DNA of 64,000 nucleotides from Ralstonia thomasii (GCF_958405895.1 NZ_CATZAR010000007.1); one strand, 5' to 3'. Counted from the stretch's first letter, positions 36,029 through 44,951 are shown. Notes: generated by a model from the sequence alone, not told the origin. A program made the numbers and translations.

Positions 36029-36499
36029 TTAACCGCCGCAGCCACCAAGGGTGACCTTCACTTCCTTGCTCGCCAGCACCCATTTGCCGTTGGCGCGCAC
36101 GGCGGCGTAGACCGTTGAGGTCTCGCCCATCTTCACGCGCGTGCTCACAAACGGGTCGGTGCCGGCCGGAATGGCGAACGTTGCGGCCAGCGTGTTCGGG
36201 TTCTTTTCGACCAGGATGGCGATAAGGTCGGTGCCGGGCAGCGTGCTGGTCACGACCAGTGGCACCACGGCGCCGTTCTCAGCAATGTCCGGTGCGGTGA
36301 GCTGGATGCCGGCGCCGCCCTTCTCCACCGCGCCACCGCCCAGTTGCTTGAGCACGTCGTTCACGCCCTTCACGGCAAAGGCGGCCTTGTTCCACTCGGC
36401 CGCCTGGGCCGGCGTGGCAATGCCGGCGGACACCAGCAGTGCCATCATGGCGCCGGCGCGCAGCACGTCGCGGCGGCCCAGGTTGATTGCGTCGTTCAT
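36029..36499 (-). CDS. soxY: Sulfur carrier SoxY
   Basis: A 156-residue carrier exported by Tat (LGRRDVLRAGAMMALL). The protein ends in GGCGG; the Cys on this flexible arm bears the sulfur intermediates during thiosulfate oxidation. The length and Ig-like core are normal. It follows the small cytochrome gene by 10 bp. Confidence 0.95.
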   Translation of the reverse strand: MNDAINLGRRDVLRAGAMMALLVSAGIATPAQAAEWNKAAFAVKGVNDVLKQLGGGAVEKGGAGIQLTAPDIAENGAVVPLVVTSTLPGTDLIAILVEKNPNTLAATFAIPAGTDPFVSTRVKMGETSTVYAAVRANGKWVLASKEVKVTLGGCGG

Positions 36500-36509
36500 C
36501 GTCCGTTCC

Positions 36510-36857
36510 TCACTTGGCCGGGGCGCCCGCGAGCACCCAGTCGATCACGGTTTTCAGATCGGCATCGGCAATCTTCGGGTTGGCCGGCATCGGGATCTGG
36601 CCCCAGTTGCCCATGCCGCCTTCGCGCACCTTCTTGATGAGCTTGGCTTGCGCGCCGGCATCGCCCTTGTACTTGGCGGCAACGTCCTGGTAGGCCGGGC
36701 CGACGAGCTTGCGGTCGACGGCGTGGCAGCCCATGCAGGCGTTCTGGTTGGCGATGGACAAGGCGCGGGCAGCATCAACGGCAGCCAGGGCGGGCGTGGC
36801 GGACAGCGCCAGGCCGGCCAGCACCGCCGCAGCCGCGAGCGTGGGGGCGAACTTCAT
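36510..36857 (-). CDS. Class I c-type cytochrome (c551/SoxE-like)
   Basis: A 115-residue monoheme cytochrome with signal peptide (MKFAPTLAAAAVLAGLALSA, ending ALAAVD). The heme motif is CMGCH and the Met ligand is in WGQIPMPANP. It is first in the sox operon and is the likely electron acceptor from SoxXA or a shuttle to the oxidase. The ATG at 36857 starts the signal peptide; the 29 upstream residues are rejected. Confidence 0.9.
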   Translation of the reverse strand: MKFAPTLAAAAVLAGLALSATPALAAVDAARALSIANQNACMGCHAVDRKLVGPAYQDVAAKYKGDAGAQAKLIKKVREGGMGNWGQIPMPANPKIADADLKTVIDWVLAGAPAK

Positions 36858-36949
36858 GTGGTCTCCAGAAGACGAGGCTGCCCGCATGCGTGTGCGGGCG
36901 AAATGGCGGGAATCGGACCCGGTATTGTGCCCGAAACAGGCCAAATCCT

Positions 36950-36975
36950 ATGTCGCCCGCAAATGTCGCCCGCAA
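36950..36975. repeat. 13-bp tandem direct repeat upstream of the sox operon
   Basis: Two perfect adjacent copies of ATGTCGCCCGCAA, about 95 bp before the cytochrome start. It is suitably placed for a regulator-binding site. Confidence 0.6.
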
Positions 36976-36978
36976 AGC

Positions 36979-37007
36979 AAAACGCCCGGTACTTTTCGGC
37001 CCGGGCG
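36979..37007 (-). terminator. Rho-independent terminator after the EamA gene
   Basis: On the minus strand the 7-bp stem CGCCCGG / CCGGGCG is followed by TTTT, 24 bp past the EamA stop. Confidence 0.7.
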
Positions 37008-37030
37008 CTGGTTTGATGGGGATGCGGCGA

Positions 37031-37918
37031 TCAGGCCATCGCCCGCCGCGCCGCCAGCCGGCCGCCAAACACGTTGAGCAGCAGCCCGGCCATCACCACG
37101 GCGCCGCCCAGCCATTGGGCCGGCACCAGGCGCTCGCCCAGCAGCACGGCCGCCGACACCAGCCCCACCACCGGCACCAGCAGCGTGAGCGGCGCAACCT
37201 GGCTGGCCGCGTAGCGCGCCAGCAGGCGGCTCCACAGGCTGTAGCCGAAGATGGTGGCGCCAAAGGACAGGTAGACGATCGCGCCGATGCTCGACGCGCT
37301 GATGTTCGCCAGGCTGTGCGCAATCTGCTCCGGCCCCTCCAGCCAGTACGACAGCAGGAAGAACGGAACCGGCGGGATGGCCGCACCCCACACCACCAGG
37401 CTCACCACATTCACCGGCCCGATCCGCTTGGTGACGATGTTGCCGCTGGCCCACGAAAACGCCGCGCACAGCGTCAGCAAGAAGCCGGCGGTGGTCATGC
37501 CCGTGACCGAGCCGCCGCCCGCCATGCCGATAGCGGCCAACCCGCCCGCGGCCACCGCCATGCCGGCCAGATGGAACCAGCGGATCGGCTCGCGCAGCAC
37601 GATGGCGGCAATCGTCAGCGTAAAGAACGCCTGCGACTGCAGCACCAGCGAGGCCAGCCCCGCCGGCATGCCCACATACATGGCGGAGAACAGGAACGCG
37701 AACTGCCCGAAGCTGATGGTGGCGCCGTAAGCCACCAGCCACTTGAGCGCAATCTTTGGGCGTGGCACGAACAGCACAGCCGGGAAGGCGACCAGCGCAA
37801 AGCGCAGCGCACCCAGCAGCATGGGCGGCACGCCGTGCAGGCCCACCTTGATGACGACGAAGTTGACGCCCCACACCAGCACAACGGTCAGGGCCAGCAG
37901 CAGATCCTTGGGAGACAT
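37031..37918 (-). CDS. EamA/DMT-superfamily transporter
   Basis: A 295-residue inner-membrane protein with about ten hydrophobic segments in two EamA repeats (ALTVVLVWGVNFVVIKVGL opens the first; AIVYLSFGATIFGYSLWSRLL is in the second). Members export amino acids and metabolites. It splits the sox locus into the main operon and the flavocytochrome pair; a role in sulfur oxidation is not evident. Confidence 0.88.
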   Translation of the reverse strand: MSPKDLLLALTVVLVWGVNFVVIKVGLHGVPPMLLGALRFALVAFPAVLFVPRPKIALKWLVAYGATISFGQFAFLFSAMYVGMPAGLASLVLQSQAFFTLTIAAIVLREPIRWFHLAGMAVAAGGLAAIGMAGGGSVTGMTTAGFLLTLCAAFSWASGNIVTKRIGPVNVVSLVVWGAAIPPVPFFLLSYWLEGPEQIAHSLANISASSIGAIVYLSFGATIFGYSLWSRLLARYAASQVAPLTLLVPVVGLVSAAVLLGERLVPAQWLGGAVVMAGLLLNVFGGRLAARRAMA

Positions 37919-38043
37919 GATGATCGGAAGGTTCGGACGGCCGCCCGTGCGGCCACATGACGCACTGTAGGCGCGGGCCGCTTACACGACTTGCACAATC
38001 TTGCGCATTGTTTGTGCCCGGGGCCGCACCTTCCGCCTGACAT

Positions 38044-39336
38044 TCAACCGAGCATGTCCGACCAGATGGCGCGGCTCCAGCCTTGCGCCAGCTTGCCCTC
38101 CGCTGCGGAAGGCACGTCGGAAAGCCCGCCGGCGCCGGGCACCGTCACCATGGTGTGCTCGGTCGCGTCGTAACGGTGGACGGTTGCCACGTGCATGGCC
38201 TCGTCGGGCGTGGCAAAGCTGTAGCAGGTGTTGGTGTACAGCGGTGACGCATCGGGCGCGTGCCCGGCCAGCATCGCCACCACGGCGGCGGCGGCCACCT
38301 TGCCGTGCTGATTGGCCATGTGGCCCGACTTGGGCATCAGCGGCGCGGTCTGGATGGCATCGCCAATCACATGCACGCCCGGCGCCACCTTGGATTCAAA
38401 CGACAGGAAGTCCACTTCGCACCAGCGCCCGTTGGCCGTCGCCAACCCGGCTTGCACGGCAATCGCCCCGGCGCGCTGCGGCGGGATCAGGTTGACGACA
38501 TCGGCCTGCACGTCGTCCTGCACATCGAACTTGAGCACGCGGCCCGTGGCATCGATGTCGACGGCGTTGTATTGCGGGCGATATTCGATGTGCTGTGGAT
38601 AACGCTCTGCCCACACGCGCTTGAACAGCGCCCCCTTGGACGTGACGTCGTCGTTGGCATCGAGGATGAGCACGCGCGAATCGGGCTTGGCGCGCTGCAG
38701 CCAGTTGGCGATCAGGCACGCACGCTCGTACGGCGCGGGCGGGCAGCGGTATGGCGCCAGCGGAATGCTGATCGCCACCGTGCCGCCGTTGGGCATGGCT
38801 TCGAGCCGATGGCGCAGCGCCAGCGTCTGCACGCCGGCCTTCCATGCGTGCGGCGCCTGCGCCGCGGTGGCCGCATTGGCGAGACCCGGGATGGCTCCGG
38901 GCACGAAATCGATGCCGGGCGAGAGGATCAGCCGGTCGTAATCAAGCGTGCCGCCGCCTGCCAGCCGCACCTGCTTGGCGCCAGGGTCGATGGCCGATGC
39001 GCGGTCGCGCACCCACCGCACGCCGTGGCGCTCGACCAGCGCGTCATACGGCACGGTGATCGACGCCATGTCACGGTCGCCCGACAGCACGAGATTCGAC
39101 AGCGGGCATGAGACGAACGCGGCGTTCGGCTCGACCAGCGTCACGTCGACATGGCCGCCGGAAAACACGCGCACATACTTGGCAGCCGTCGCGCCGCCGT
39201 AGCCGCCGCCAACCACTACAACGCGCGCATTGCGCACACCCGACAGCGAAGCGCATGCGGCCAGCGGCCCGGCAAGCGCAGTTGCCCCGAGCGCACGCAG
39301 GAGTGCGCGTCGATCCTTGCGCAGCCGTTCGCTCAT
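38044..39336 (-). CDS. fccB: Flavocytochrome c sulfide dehydrogenase flavoprotein (FccB/SoxF)
   Basis: A 430-residue FAD protein. A Tat-like leader (RKDRRALLRALGATALAG) precedes the dinucleotide-binding motif VVVVGGGYGGATAAKYV. Redox Cys residues lie in AFVSCPLSNLV and in ACLIANWL-type regions; the C-terminal FCSD flavin-binding domain ends around YTNTCYSFATPDEAMHV. With a c-type cytochrome it oxidises sulfide in the periplasm. It overlaps the cytochrome gene upstream by four bases. Confidence 0.9.
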   Translation of the reverse strand: MSERLRKDRRALLRALGATALAGPLAACASLSGVRNARVVVVGGGYGGATAAKYVRVFSGGHVDVTLVEPNAAFVSCPLSNLVLSGDRDMASITVPYDALVERHGVRWVRDRASAIDPGAKQVRLAGGGTLDYDRLILSPGIDFVPGAIPGLANAATAAQAPHAWKAGVQTLALRHRLEAMPNGGTVAISIPLAPYRCPPAPYERACLIANWLQRAKPDSRVLILDANDDVTSKGALFKRVWAERYPQHIEYRPQYNAVDIDATGRVLKFDVQDDVQADVVNLIPPQRAGAIAVQAGLATANGRWCEVDFLSFESKVAPGVHVIGDAIQTAPLMPKSGHMANQHGKVAAAAVVAMLAGHAPDASPLYTNTCYSFATPDEAMHVATVHRYDATEHTMVTVPGAGGLSDVPSAAEGKLAQGWSRAIWSDMLG

Positions 39337-39689
39337 GGCGCCTCCTGCGGTTGGCGCGACAGCCAGCCGGCAATGGCGGCGATCTGCGCATCGTCATAAC
39401 CGCGGGCGATCTGGCCCATCACCGTGGAGGGGCGCGCGCCGCTGCGAAAGGCTTGCATGGTGTCGATCAGCTCGGCCTGCGAGCGACCGGTCAGCGGCGG
39501 CAACGTCTGCGCGGGGAGCTTGGCGCCAGGGGCGGTATCGGCGTGATGGCAGCTGGCGCACGTGGCAGCCCAGGTGCGGGCCTGCAGATTGGTGGGGGGA
39601 TGATCGGCCGCATGGGCCACATCGGGCGCAGGGGCCGTAAGCAGCGCCGCAAGCAGTGCTGCGGCGGCAGGGCGGTGGACGACGGGCAT
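39333..39689 (-). CDS. fccA: c-type cytochrome subunit partner of FccB
   Basis: A 118-residue monoheme cytochrome with signal peptide (ending VAHAADHP), heme motif CASCH and a likely Met ligand in PSTVMGQIARG. It overlaps fccB (ATGA) and so is probably its heme subunit. Some FccA proteins are diheme; this one has a single motif. Confidence 0.85.
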   Translation of the reverse strand: MPVVHRPAAAALLAALLTAPAPDVAHAADHPPTNLQARTWAATCASCHHADTAPGAKLPAQTLPPLTGRSQAELIDTMQAFRSGARPSTVMGQIARGYDDAQIAAIAGWLSRQPQEAP

Positions 39690-39769
39690 CGGGGGGGCTG
39701 CGAAGTCGCGGGAGCGTCATACGCTAACACGCACGGCCGGCCATGCGCCCTGTGATGCGTGCAGCCAAC

Positions 39770-39796
39770 AAAAAACGCAGCGCGGTGCCTGCGTTT
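39770..39796 (-). terminator. Rho-independent terminator after the BON-domain gene
   Basis: Stem AAACGCAG / CTGCGTTT followed on the minus strand by a run of six T, 27 bp past the stop. Confidence 0.75.
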
Positions 39797-39823
39797 CTTG
39801 CGATGCGGTGTGGCCGCGCTGGC

Positions 39824-40642
39824 TTACGGCAGTTGCTTGCCCGGCGGCAGCGCGGGCGAGGTGGTGGGCGACACGGTCACGCCCGGCGCGGCCGACGTGA
39901 CCGGGGCCGGTGCCTGCGTGGCCGTCGGCGTACCCTGCGTGCGGGTTGGCGTGCCTTGCGACGCGTCGGGCGCGGTCGACGGGTTGGTCGACGTGGCATT
40001 GGCGTCCAGGCGCTTGCGCTCGTCTTCGGTCACGTAGTCGAACACCTTCACGACCTTGTTGACGCCGCTCACGGTGCGCACGGCTTCGGTGGCGCGGTTG
40101 CCTTCGGCCTCGGTCACCACGCCCAGCAGGAAGACGGTCTGCGCTTCGGTGGTCACCTTGATGGAGTTCCAGGGCAGGCCTTCCGTGCCGGCCAGCACGC
40201 TCTTCACCTTGGTGGTGATGTACGTGTCATTGGTGCGCGAGCCGAACGTGCTCGACTCCGGCGTCACCACGATCTCGTTGACGACCTCACGTGCGTTCTG
40301 CAGCTTCTGCGCGTATTGGCCGATCTCCTGCTTGGTCTGCTCAGTGCCGGCTTCGCCGGTCAGCAGGACCTTGCGGTTGTAGACCGTCACGTTCACGTGG
40401 GCGCGGCCGTCGTAGCGCGAGATCAGCGTGTTCTCGGCTTCCATCTGCAGGCCGCGGTCGATGGTCTGGGTGGCGGTTGGGCGCCGGTCGGTCGCAAGCG
40501 CCACGCCGCCGGCCACGGCGCCCGCAAACAGCGGGAAGCAGGCGGTCAACTGCGTTGCGGTCATGCCGGCCAGGGCGGCCAGCACGGCGGTGCGCGTGAC
40601 CGTGCGACGGAAACGGGCAAACGTAGGCGACGAGAGTTTCAT
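39824..40642 (-). CDS. BON-domain outer-membrane lipoprotein (DolP/OsmY-like)
   Basis: A 272-residue lipoprotein: Arg-rich start, hydrophobic segment and lipobox LTAC. Two BON domains follow (residues about 60-125 and 135-205), with VNVTVYNRKVLLTGEAG and ITTKVKSVLAGTEGLPWN as landmarks. A long Thr/Pro/Ala-rich tail ends the protein. DolP supports outer-membrane integrity. It follows yraN by 40 bp, as in the E. coli yraN-diaA-dolP order, but without diaA between. Confidence 0.88.
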   Translation of the reverse strand: MKLSSPTFARFRRTVTRTAVLAALAGMTATQLTACFPLFAGAVAGGVALATDRRPTATQTIDRGLQMEAENTLISRYDGRAHVNVTVYNRKVLLTGEAGTEQTKQEIGQYAQKLQNAREVVNEIVVTPESSTFGSRTNDTYITTKVKSVLAGTEGLPWNSIKVTTEAQTVFLLGVVTEAEGNRATEAVRTVSGVNKVVKVFDYVTEDERKRLDANATSTNPSTAPDASQGTPTRTQGTPTATQAPAPVTSAAPGVTVSPTTSPALPPGKQLP

Positions 40643-40682
40643 GCTGTCCTTGAATGAAGTGCGGAAGAAAGAAGAGCGGGGT

Positions 40683-41060
40683 TCATGCGTCAACACCAAA
40701 GGCATCGCGCATCCATTCGATACGCGCGCCATCGATGGCGATGACGTCAAAACGGCAGGCCGGCACATCTTCAACCTGCCGCGCGAGAAAATCTTCAGCC
40801 GCGGCAATCAGGCGACGCTGCTTGGCGGGCGTGACACTTGCGGCCGCCCCGCCGAAGCGCTGCGTGGAGCGCGCCACGCGGGCACGCACTTCAACGAACA
40901 CCAGCGCGCCGGCGGCATCGCGCATCACCAGATCGATCTCGCCGCCCTTGCAGCGATAATTGCGGCTGACCACGGCCAACCCGCGTGCCTGCAAGTAGCG
41001 CAGCGCGCGGTCTTCACCGGCTTCACCGGTGGCGGCTGTGATGGGCTGCGGCGCATGCAT
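40683..41060 (-). CDS. yraN: YraN family protein (UPF0102)
   Basis: A 125-residue protein with the Holliday-junction-resolvase/endonuclease-like fold. GEAGEDRALRYLQARGL, NYRCKGGEIDLVMRD and VFVEVRARV hold the usual E-D-E-x-R catalytic-type residues. No activity is proven for the family. It is divergent from rsmI with 35 bp between the starts, the common bacterial arrangement. Confidence 0.92.
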   Translation of the reverse strand: MHAPQPITAATGEAGEDRALRYLQARGLAVVSRNYRCKGGEIDLVMRDAAGALVFVEVRARVARSTQRFGGAAASVTPAKQRRLIAAAEDFLARQVEDVPACRFDVIAIDGARIEWMRDAFGVDA

Positions 41061-41095
41061 TCGCGGTTTGAATCAAGTAACAGAGAGAAGTTCTC

Positions 41096-41998
41096 GTGAG
41101 TGATCCTGACTGGACCCTGCTGGCGCACGACCAGCACTATCCCGCCGGCGCATTATATGTGGTGGCTACCCCCATCGGGAACGCTGCCGACGTGTCGCTG
41201 CGGGCGCGTTACGTGCTGGGCATCGTCGACGCGGTGGCCTGCGAAGACACGCGCAATACCGGGCAACTGCTCCATCGGCTGGGGCTGTCGCGGCCGATGC
41301 TCGCGGCGCACGAACACAACGAGCGCGAGGCCGCGGCGCGCATCGTCGCGCGGCTGGCGCAGGGCGAGCGCATCGCCTATGTGTCGGATGCGGGCACGCC
41401 GGGCGTATCGGACCCGGGCTCGCGCATTGTCGAGGCGGTGCGCGCTGCAGGCCAGCGCGTGATTCCGCTACCGGGCGCGAGCGCGGTGGTGACGGCGCTT
41501 TCCGCCGCCGGGGAATTGCTCGACACGTCCGGCGGGCAGTTCACCTTCGTCGGCTTCCTGCCGCCCAAGGCCGGGCAGCGCGAAGCGGCCATCCGCCAAT
41601 GGGCCACGCACGGGCCGGCATGGGTTCTGTACGAGGCGCCGCATCGCATCGAGGCCACGCTCGCCGCGTTGGCAGAACACCTGCCCGCCCGACGCATCCT
41701 GATCGGCCGCGAGTTGACCAAGCTGTTCGAGCAGATCGTCGTGCTGCCCGCTGCGGATGGGCCCGCATGGCTTGCCGCCGATGCCTCGCACGGCAAGGGT
41801 GAATTCGTGCTGGTCGTGGAAGGCGCAGGCGCGCAGGACGCGGCACCGACCGCCATGGCGGCGGATCAGGTCTTGCGTCTGCTATTGGTCGAGCTGCCCG
41901 CCAAGCGCGCAGCCAAGCTGGCCGGAGCGATTACGGGCGCGTCGGTAGACACGCTGTATCAGAGCGCGCTGGCGTTGAAAAACGAAGGGAAGGACTGA
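41096..41998 (+). CDS. rsmI: 16S rRNA (cytidine1402-2'-O)-methyltransferase RsmI
   Basis: A 300-residue SAM-dependent tetrapyrrole-methylase-fold enzyme that methylates C1402 in the 16S decoding centre. LYVVATPIGNAADVSLRARYVL, EDTRNTGQLL, YVSDAGTPGVSDPG and LPGASAVVTALSAAG are classical. The start may be GTG or ATG-like just after the yraN start region. It is divergent from yraN and convergent with rlpA. Confidence 0.96.
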   Translation: MSDPDWTLLAHDQHYPAGALYVVATPIGNAADVSLRARYVLGIVDAVACEDTRNTGQLLHRLGLSRPMLAAHEHNEREAAARIVARLAQGERIAYVSDAGTPGVSDPGSRIVEAVRAAGQRVIPLPGASAVVTALSAAGELLDTSGGQFTFVGFLPPKAGQREAAIRQWATHGPAWVLYEAPHRIEATLAALAEHLPARRILIGRELTKLFEQIVVLPAADGPAWLAADASHGKGEFVLVVEGAGAQDAAPTAMAADQVLRLLLVELPAKRAAKLAGAITGASVDTLYQSALALKNEGKD

Positions 41999-42024
41999 GG
42001 CAGGACGGTGGCCGAATCAGCGGC

Positions 42025-42756
42025 TCAGCGGTGCTTGGCGCGGCGCTTCATCGCCTTCTTCTTCGCCGGTGCGGGTTCATCACCACCCACATCGGCATCG
42101 CCGTCGTTGCTGGCGACATCGGTCTGCGTCAGCTCAGGGCGCAGCGCTTCAACTTCCGCCCGTGACAGTCGGCGGATTTCCACCTGCGTCGAGCCGCGCT
42201 TGACGAAGTCCAGCCGCTTGGCCGCGGCATACGACATGTCGAGGATGCGCTTGCCATAGTAGGGGCCGCGATCGGTCACCTTGGCCACGACCACGCGGTC
42301 ATTGGCGAGATTGCGCACCAGCACCCAGCTCTGCAGCGGCAGCGACGGATGCGCCACCGTGAATGCATGCATATCGAAGCGCTCGCCGCTGGCGGTGCGG
42401 CGGCCGTGGAAGCCGCGGCCGTACCAAGACGCCAGGCCGCGCTGTTCGAAGGTGCCGAGGTCAGCGCGCAGGCCGGGGCTCGTATCGGTGTTCTCGTCGA
42501 GCTTGAGGCTGCTCGAATCCGGCACGCCACGGAACGACAGCGTGCCCCAGGCATCGGGGTTGTCGCGCGGGTCGGCCAGCTTCAATGCAGGCGCAGCGGG
42601 TTTGCTGGCCTGAAGACCGGATTGCCTGCCCGCGGGCGGTTCGCTAGGAACTGCGGCACAGCCCGCCAGCACCAGCAGCGCGGTGCCATGCGTCAGCCAG
42701 GCACGCAGGGTGCGGCCGGCCGGAAGGCTGGAAATCGGACGGGTCAACTTGAGCAT
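42025..42756 (-). CDS. rlpA: Septal ring lytic transglycosylase RlpA family lipoprotein
   Basis: A 243-residue lipoprotein (lipobox LAGC in TALLVLAGCAA). The double-psi beta-barrel contains LASWYGRGFHGRRTASGERFD and VVAKVTDRGPYYGKRILDMS, including the catalytic Asp region. RlpA cleaves naked glycan strands at the septum. No C-terminal SPOR domain is seen; the tail is Lys/Arg-rich. The ATG at 42756 begins the signal peptide; another start seven codons upstream is less likely. Confidence 0.9.
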   Translation of the reverse strand: MLKLTRPISSLPAGRTLRAWLTHGTALLVLAGCAAVPSEPPAGRQSGLQASKPAAPALKLADPRDNPDAWGTLSFRGVPDSSSLKLDENTDTSPGLRADLGTFEQRGLASWYGRGFHGRRTASGERFDMHAFTVAHPSLPLQSWVLVRNLANDRVVVAKVTDRGPYYGKRILDMSYAAAKRLDFVKRGSTQVEIRRLSRAEVEALRPELTQTDVASNDGDADVGGDEPAPAKKKAMKRRAKHR

Positions 42757-42957
42757 GGCCGCGAGTCTAACATGCATGCTTCGATCGTTTATTTACATTT
42801 CCTATTAAAACGATCACATCATGCTGTCATCTCGCACCAATTTTGTAATATTTTCTTTCCGATGTAACGGCGCACCCCGCAAGCCCAGTGCTGGCGCGGG
42901 CTCGGCCCGATACAATCGGGTTATCCCTGCCACGTGCAAATGCGCACATAAGATCAC

Positions 42958-43614
42958 ATGAAAGTCGTTGTCGTCCCCGTTACGCCGTTTGAACAGAACT
43001 GCACGCTGCTGATTGGTGACGATGGCACTGCCGCCGTCACCGACCCGGGCGGCGATATCGAGCGCATCCTGGCTGCCGCCAAGCAACACGGCGCGCGCAT
43101 CGAAAAAATCCTGCTCACGCATGGCCACGTCGACCACTGCGCCGCCGCCGACGCCCTGCGCACGCAGCTCGGCGTGCCGATCGAAGGGCCGCAGAAGGAT
43201 GAAGCGTTCTGGATCGATCAGCTGCCAGCGCAGAGCCAGCGCTTTGGCTTTCCGCCCGCCAAGGCGTTCGTGCCCGACCGCTGGCTGGAAGACGGCGACA
43301 CCGTGGAAGCCGCAGGCCGCACACTGCAGGTGTTCCACTGTCCTGGCCACACACCCGGCCACGTGGTGTTCTTCAGCGCGCAAGACCGCGTTGCCATCGT
43401 CGGCGACGTGCTGTTCGCGGGGTCGATCGGCCGCACCGATTTTCCGCGTGGCAACCATGCGGACCTGATCAACGCGATCCGTACCAAGCTGTGGCCACTC
43501 GGCGACGACGTCACCTTTGTGCCGGGCCATGGGCCGGTCTCGACCTTTGGCGAGGAGCGCGCCAGCAACCCGTACGTTGCTGACCGCCTGTTTGCCAACG
43601 AGGGCTCAGCATGA
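42958..43614 (+). CDS. MBL-fold metallo-hydrolase (YcbL/glyoxalase II-like)
   Basis: A 218-residue metallo-beta-lactamase-fold enzyme. Metal ligands are in LTHGHVDHCAAAD, HCPGHTPGHVVFF, VGDVLFAGSIGRTD and VPGHGPVSTFGEE. YcbL-type proteins hydrolyse glutathione thioesters or are of unknown substrate. Its stop overlaps the next gene's start (ATGA), so the two are co-translated. Confidence 0.9.
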   Translation: MKVVVVPVTPFEQNCTLLIGDDGTAAVTDPGGDIERILAAAKQHGARIEKILLTHGHVDHCAAADALRTQLGVPIEGPQKDEAFWIDQLPAQSQRFGFPPAKAFVPDRWLEDGDTVEAAGRTLQVFHCPGHTPGHVVFFSAQDRVAIVGDVLFAGSIGRTDFPRGNHADLINAIRTKLWPLGDDVTFVPGHGPVSTFGEERASNPYVADRLFANEGSA

Positions 43615-44342
43615 GCGGGACCACCAACGACAGCGCCAAGGACAGCGCCAACGAGAGCGACGACCCCTTCGCCGACAGCGCGCCCGCTGCGCCGGCCGAC
43701 AAGCCCCGCCGCAAGCGGGGCAACCAGCTGCCCGACACGCGGCCCGAAATCTACGTCAGCACAGACATCGAGGCCGACGGCCCCATCCCCGGACCGCATT
43801 CGATGCTGAGCTTTGCCAGCGCGGCGTACCTGGCCGACAAGACGCTCGTCGGCACGTTTGAAGCGAACCTTGAAACGCTGCCGGGCGCAGAAGGCCACCC
43901 GATCCAGATGCAATGGTGGAAAACGCAGCCCGAGGCATGGGCCGCGTGCCGCACGAACCTCGAAGCGCCCGAGGTGGCCCTGCCGCGTTACGTGGAATGG
44001 ATCGAGAGTTTGCCCGGCAAGCCCGTGTTCGTGGCGTTTCCGGCGGGCTTCGATTTCACGTACATGTTCTGGTACATGATGCGATTTGCAGGGCGCTCGC
44101 CGTTTGGCTGGGCGGCGCTCGACATCAAGACGCTAGCTTTTGCGCTCACTGGCATGCCGTATCGGCGCAACGTCAAAGCGGCCTTCCCCGAGCACTGGCA
44201 CGACCCGCTGCCGCACACGCATATCGCGCTGGATGACGCAAAAGAGCAAGGCGCGCTCTTCTGCAACATGCTCGCCGAACTGCGCAAGCGCGAAGGCGAG
44301 CGCGCCGCCGCACAAGTGTCCCAGCAATCTGCTCAGGATTGA
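43611..44342 (+). CDS. DEDD-type 3'-5' exonuclease-like protein
   Basis: A 243-residue protein. An acidic, Ala/Lys-rich N-terminal tail of about 45 residues precedes an RNase H-like fold: STDIEADGP (first D-x-E), HIALDDAKEQG (His and Asp of the last motif) and FAFPAGFDFTYMFWYM-type middle region. These are the catalytic positions of DEDDh exonucleases. The family is not DnaQ itself. It overlaps the MBL hydrolase gene by four bases. RNA or nucleotide turnover is plausible. Confidence 0.7.
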   Translation: MSGTTNDSAKDSANESDDPFADSAPAAPADKPRRKRGNQLPDTRPEIYVSTDIEADGPIPGPHSMLSFASAAYLADKTLVGTFEANLETLPGAEGHPIQMQWWKTQPEAWAACRTNLEAPEVALPRYVEWIESLPGKPVFVAFPAGFDFTYMFWYMMRFAGRSPFGWAALDIKTLAFALTGMPYRRNVKAAFPEHWHDPLPHTHIALDDAKEQGALFCNMLAELRKREGERAAAQVSQQSAQD

Positions 44343-44661
44343 GCGCCGGACACGTCACGCATTTCGCGAAGACCCGCGCGCGGTTTGCCTCTTGCCCGCG
44401 TGATTCGCGCACCATGCCGCAACGCAACTTGCGGGGTCGCAAACCCCCGTCTACGCTGGGTTTGTGCGAGGCGACCAGACGACTGCGCCACCCGGCGCCG
44501 ACAAGCAAAGCCACTCGCATACGCCATTTGCTTGCCGTATCGTCTTCGGGCCGCACGTGCCCCCGACGCCGGTGCGTGCCGGCGTCGGCTATCAGCCAAC
44601 AACGGGAGGTACCGCGGTGCGATTTTCCCGTGACGCGTTTGACACGCAACACTTGCGAGCG
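44343..44661. other. Interval without a supported gene
   Basis: A 319-bp stretch after the exonuclease-like gene. Open frames in it lack ribosome sites and recognisable domains. Confidence 0.35.
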
Positions 44662-44883
44662 ATGACGGAGCGCTTGCATTGGCATCGCAAATCCTCTGCG
44701 AAGGCGGTTCCGTTGAGCATGCGTGCGCAGCATCTGCATCACACGCACAGCAACGCGCACCACGACGCAGAAGTCATGAAAGTCGCCATGGTCTCGACCG
44801 CGGCGGCGCTGGCAGTGGTGCTTGCCGCCCTGCTGGCAGTAGGTTTCGGGTCAGAAATGGCTCGATGGATGGGCCTGGAATAA
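44662..44883 (+). CDS. Small His-rich single-pass membrane protein (73 aa), tentative
   Basis: Starting MTERLHWHRKSS, the frame has a His-rich stretch (HLHHTHSNAHHDAE) and then one membrane segment (MVSTAAALAVVLAALLAVGFG) before a short tail. The His cluster could bind metal. No good ribosome site decides the start; an ATG at 44776 would leave only the membrane part. A terminator hairpin follows it. Confidence 0.4.
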   Translation: MTERLHWHRKSSAKAVPLSMRAQHLHHTHSNAHHDAEVMKVAMVSTAAALAVVLAALLAVGFGSEMARWMGLE

Positions 44884-44951
44884 ACCGGTGCCCTTGCGCG
44901 TCTTGACGGACGCAGCCCCGGCCCTCGCGCAAAGCGAGATACGGCCACCCC

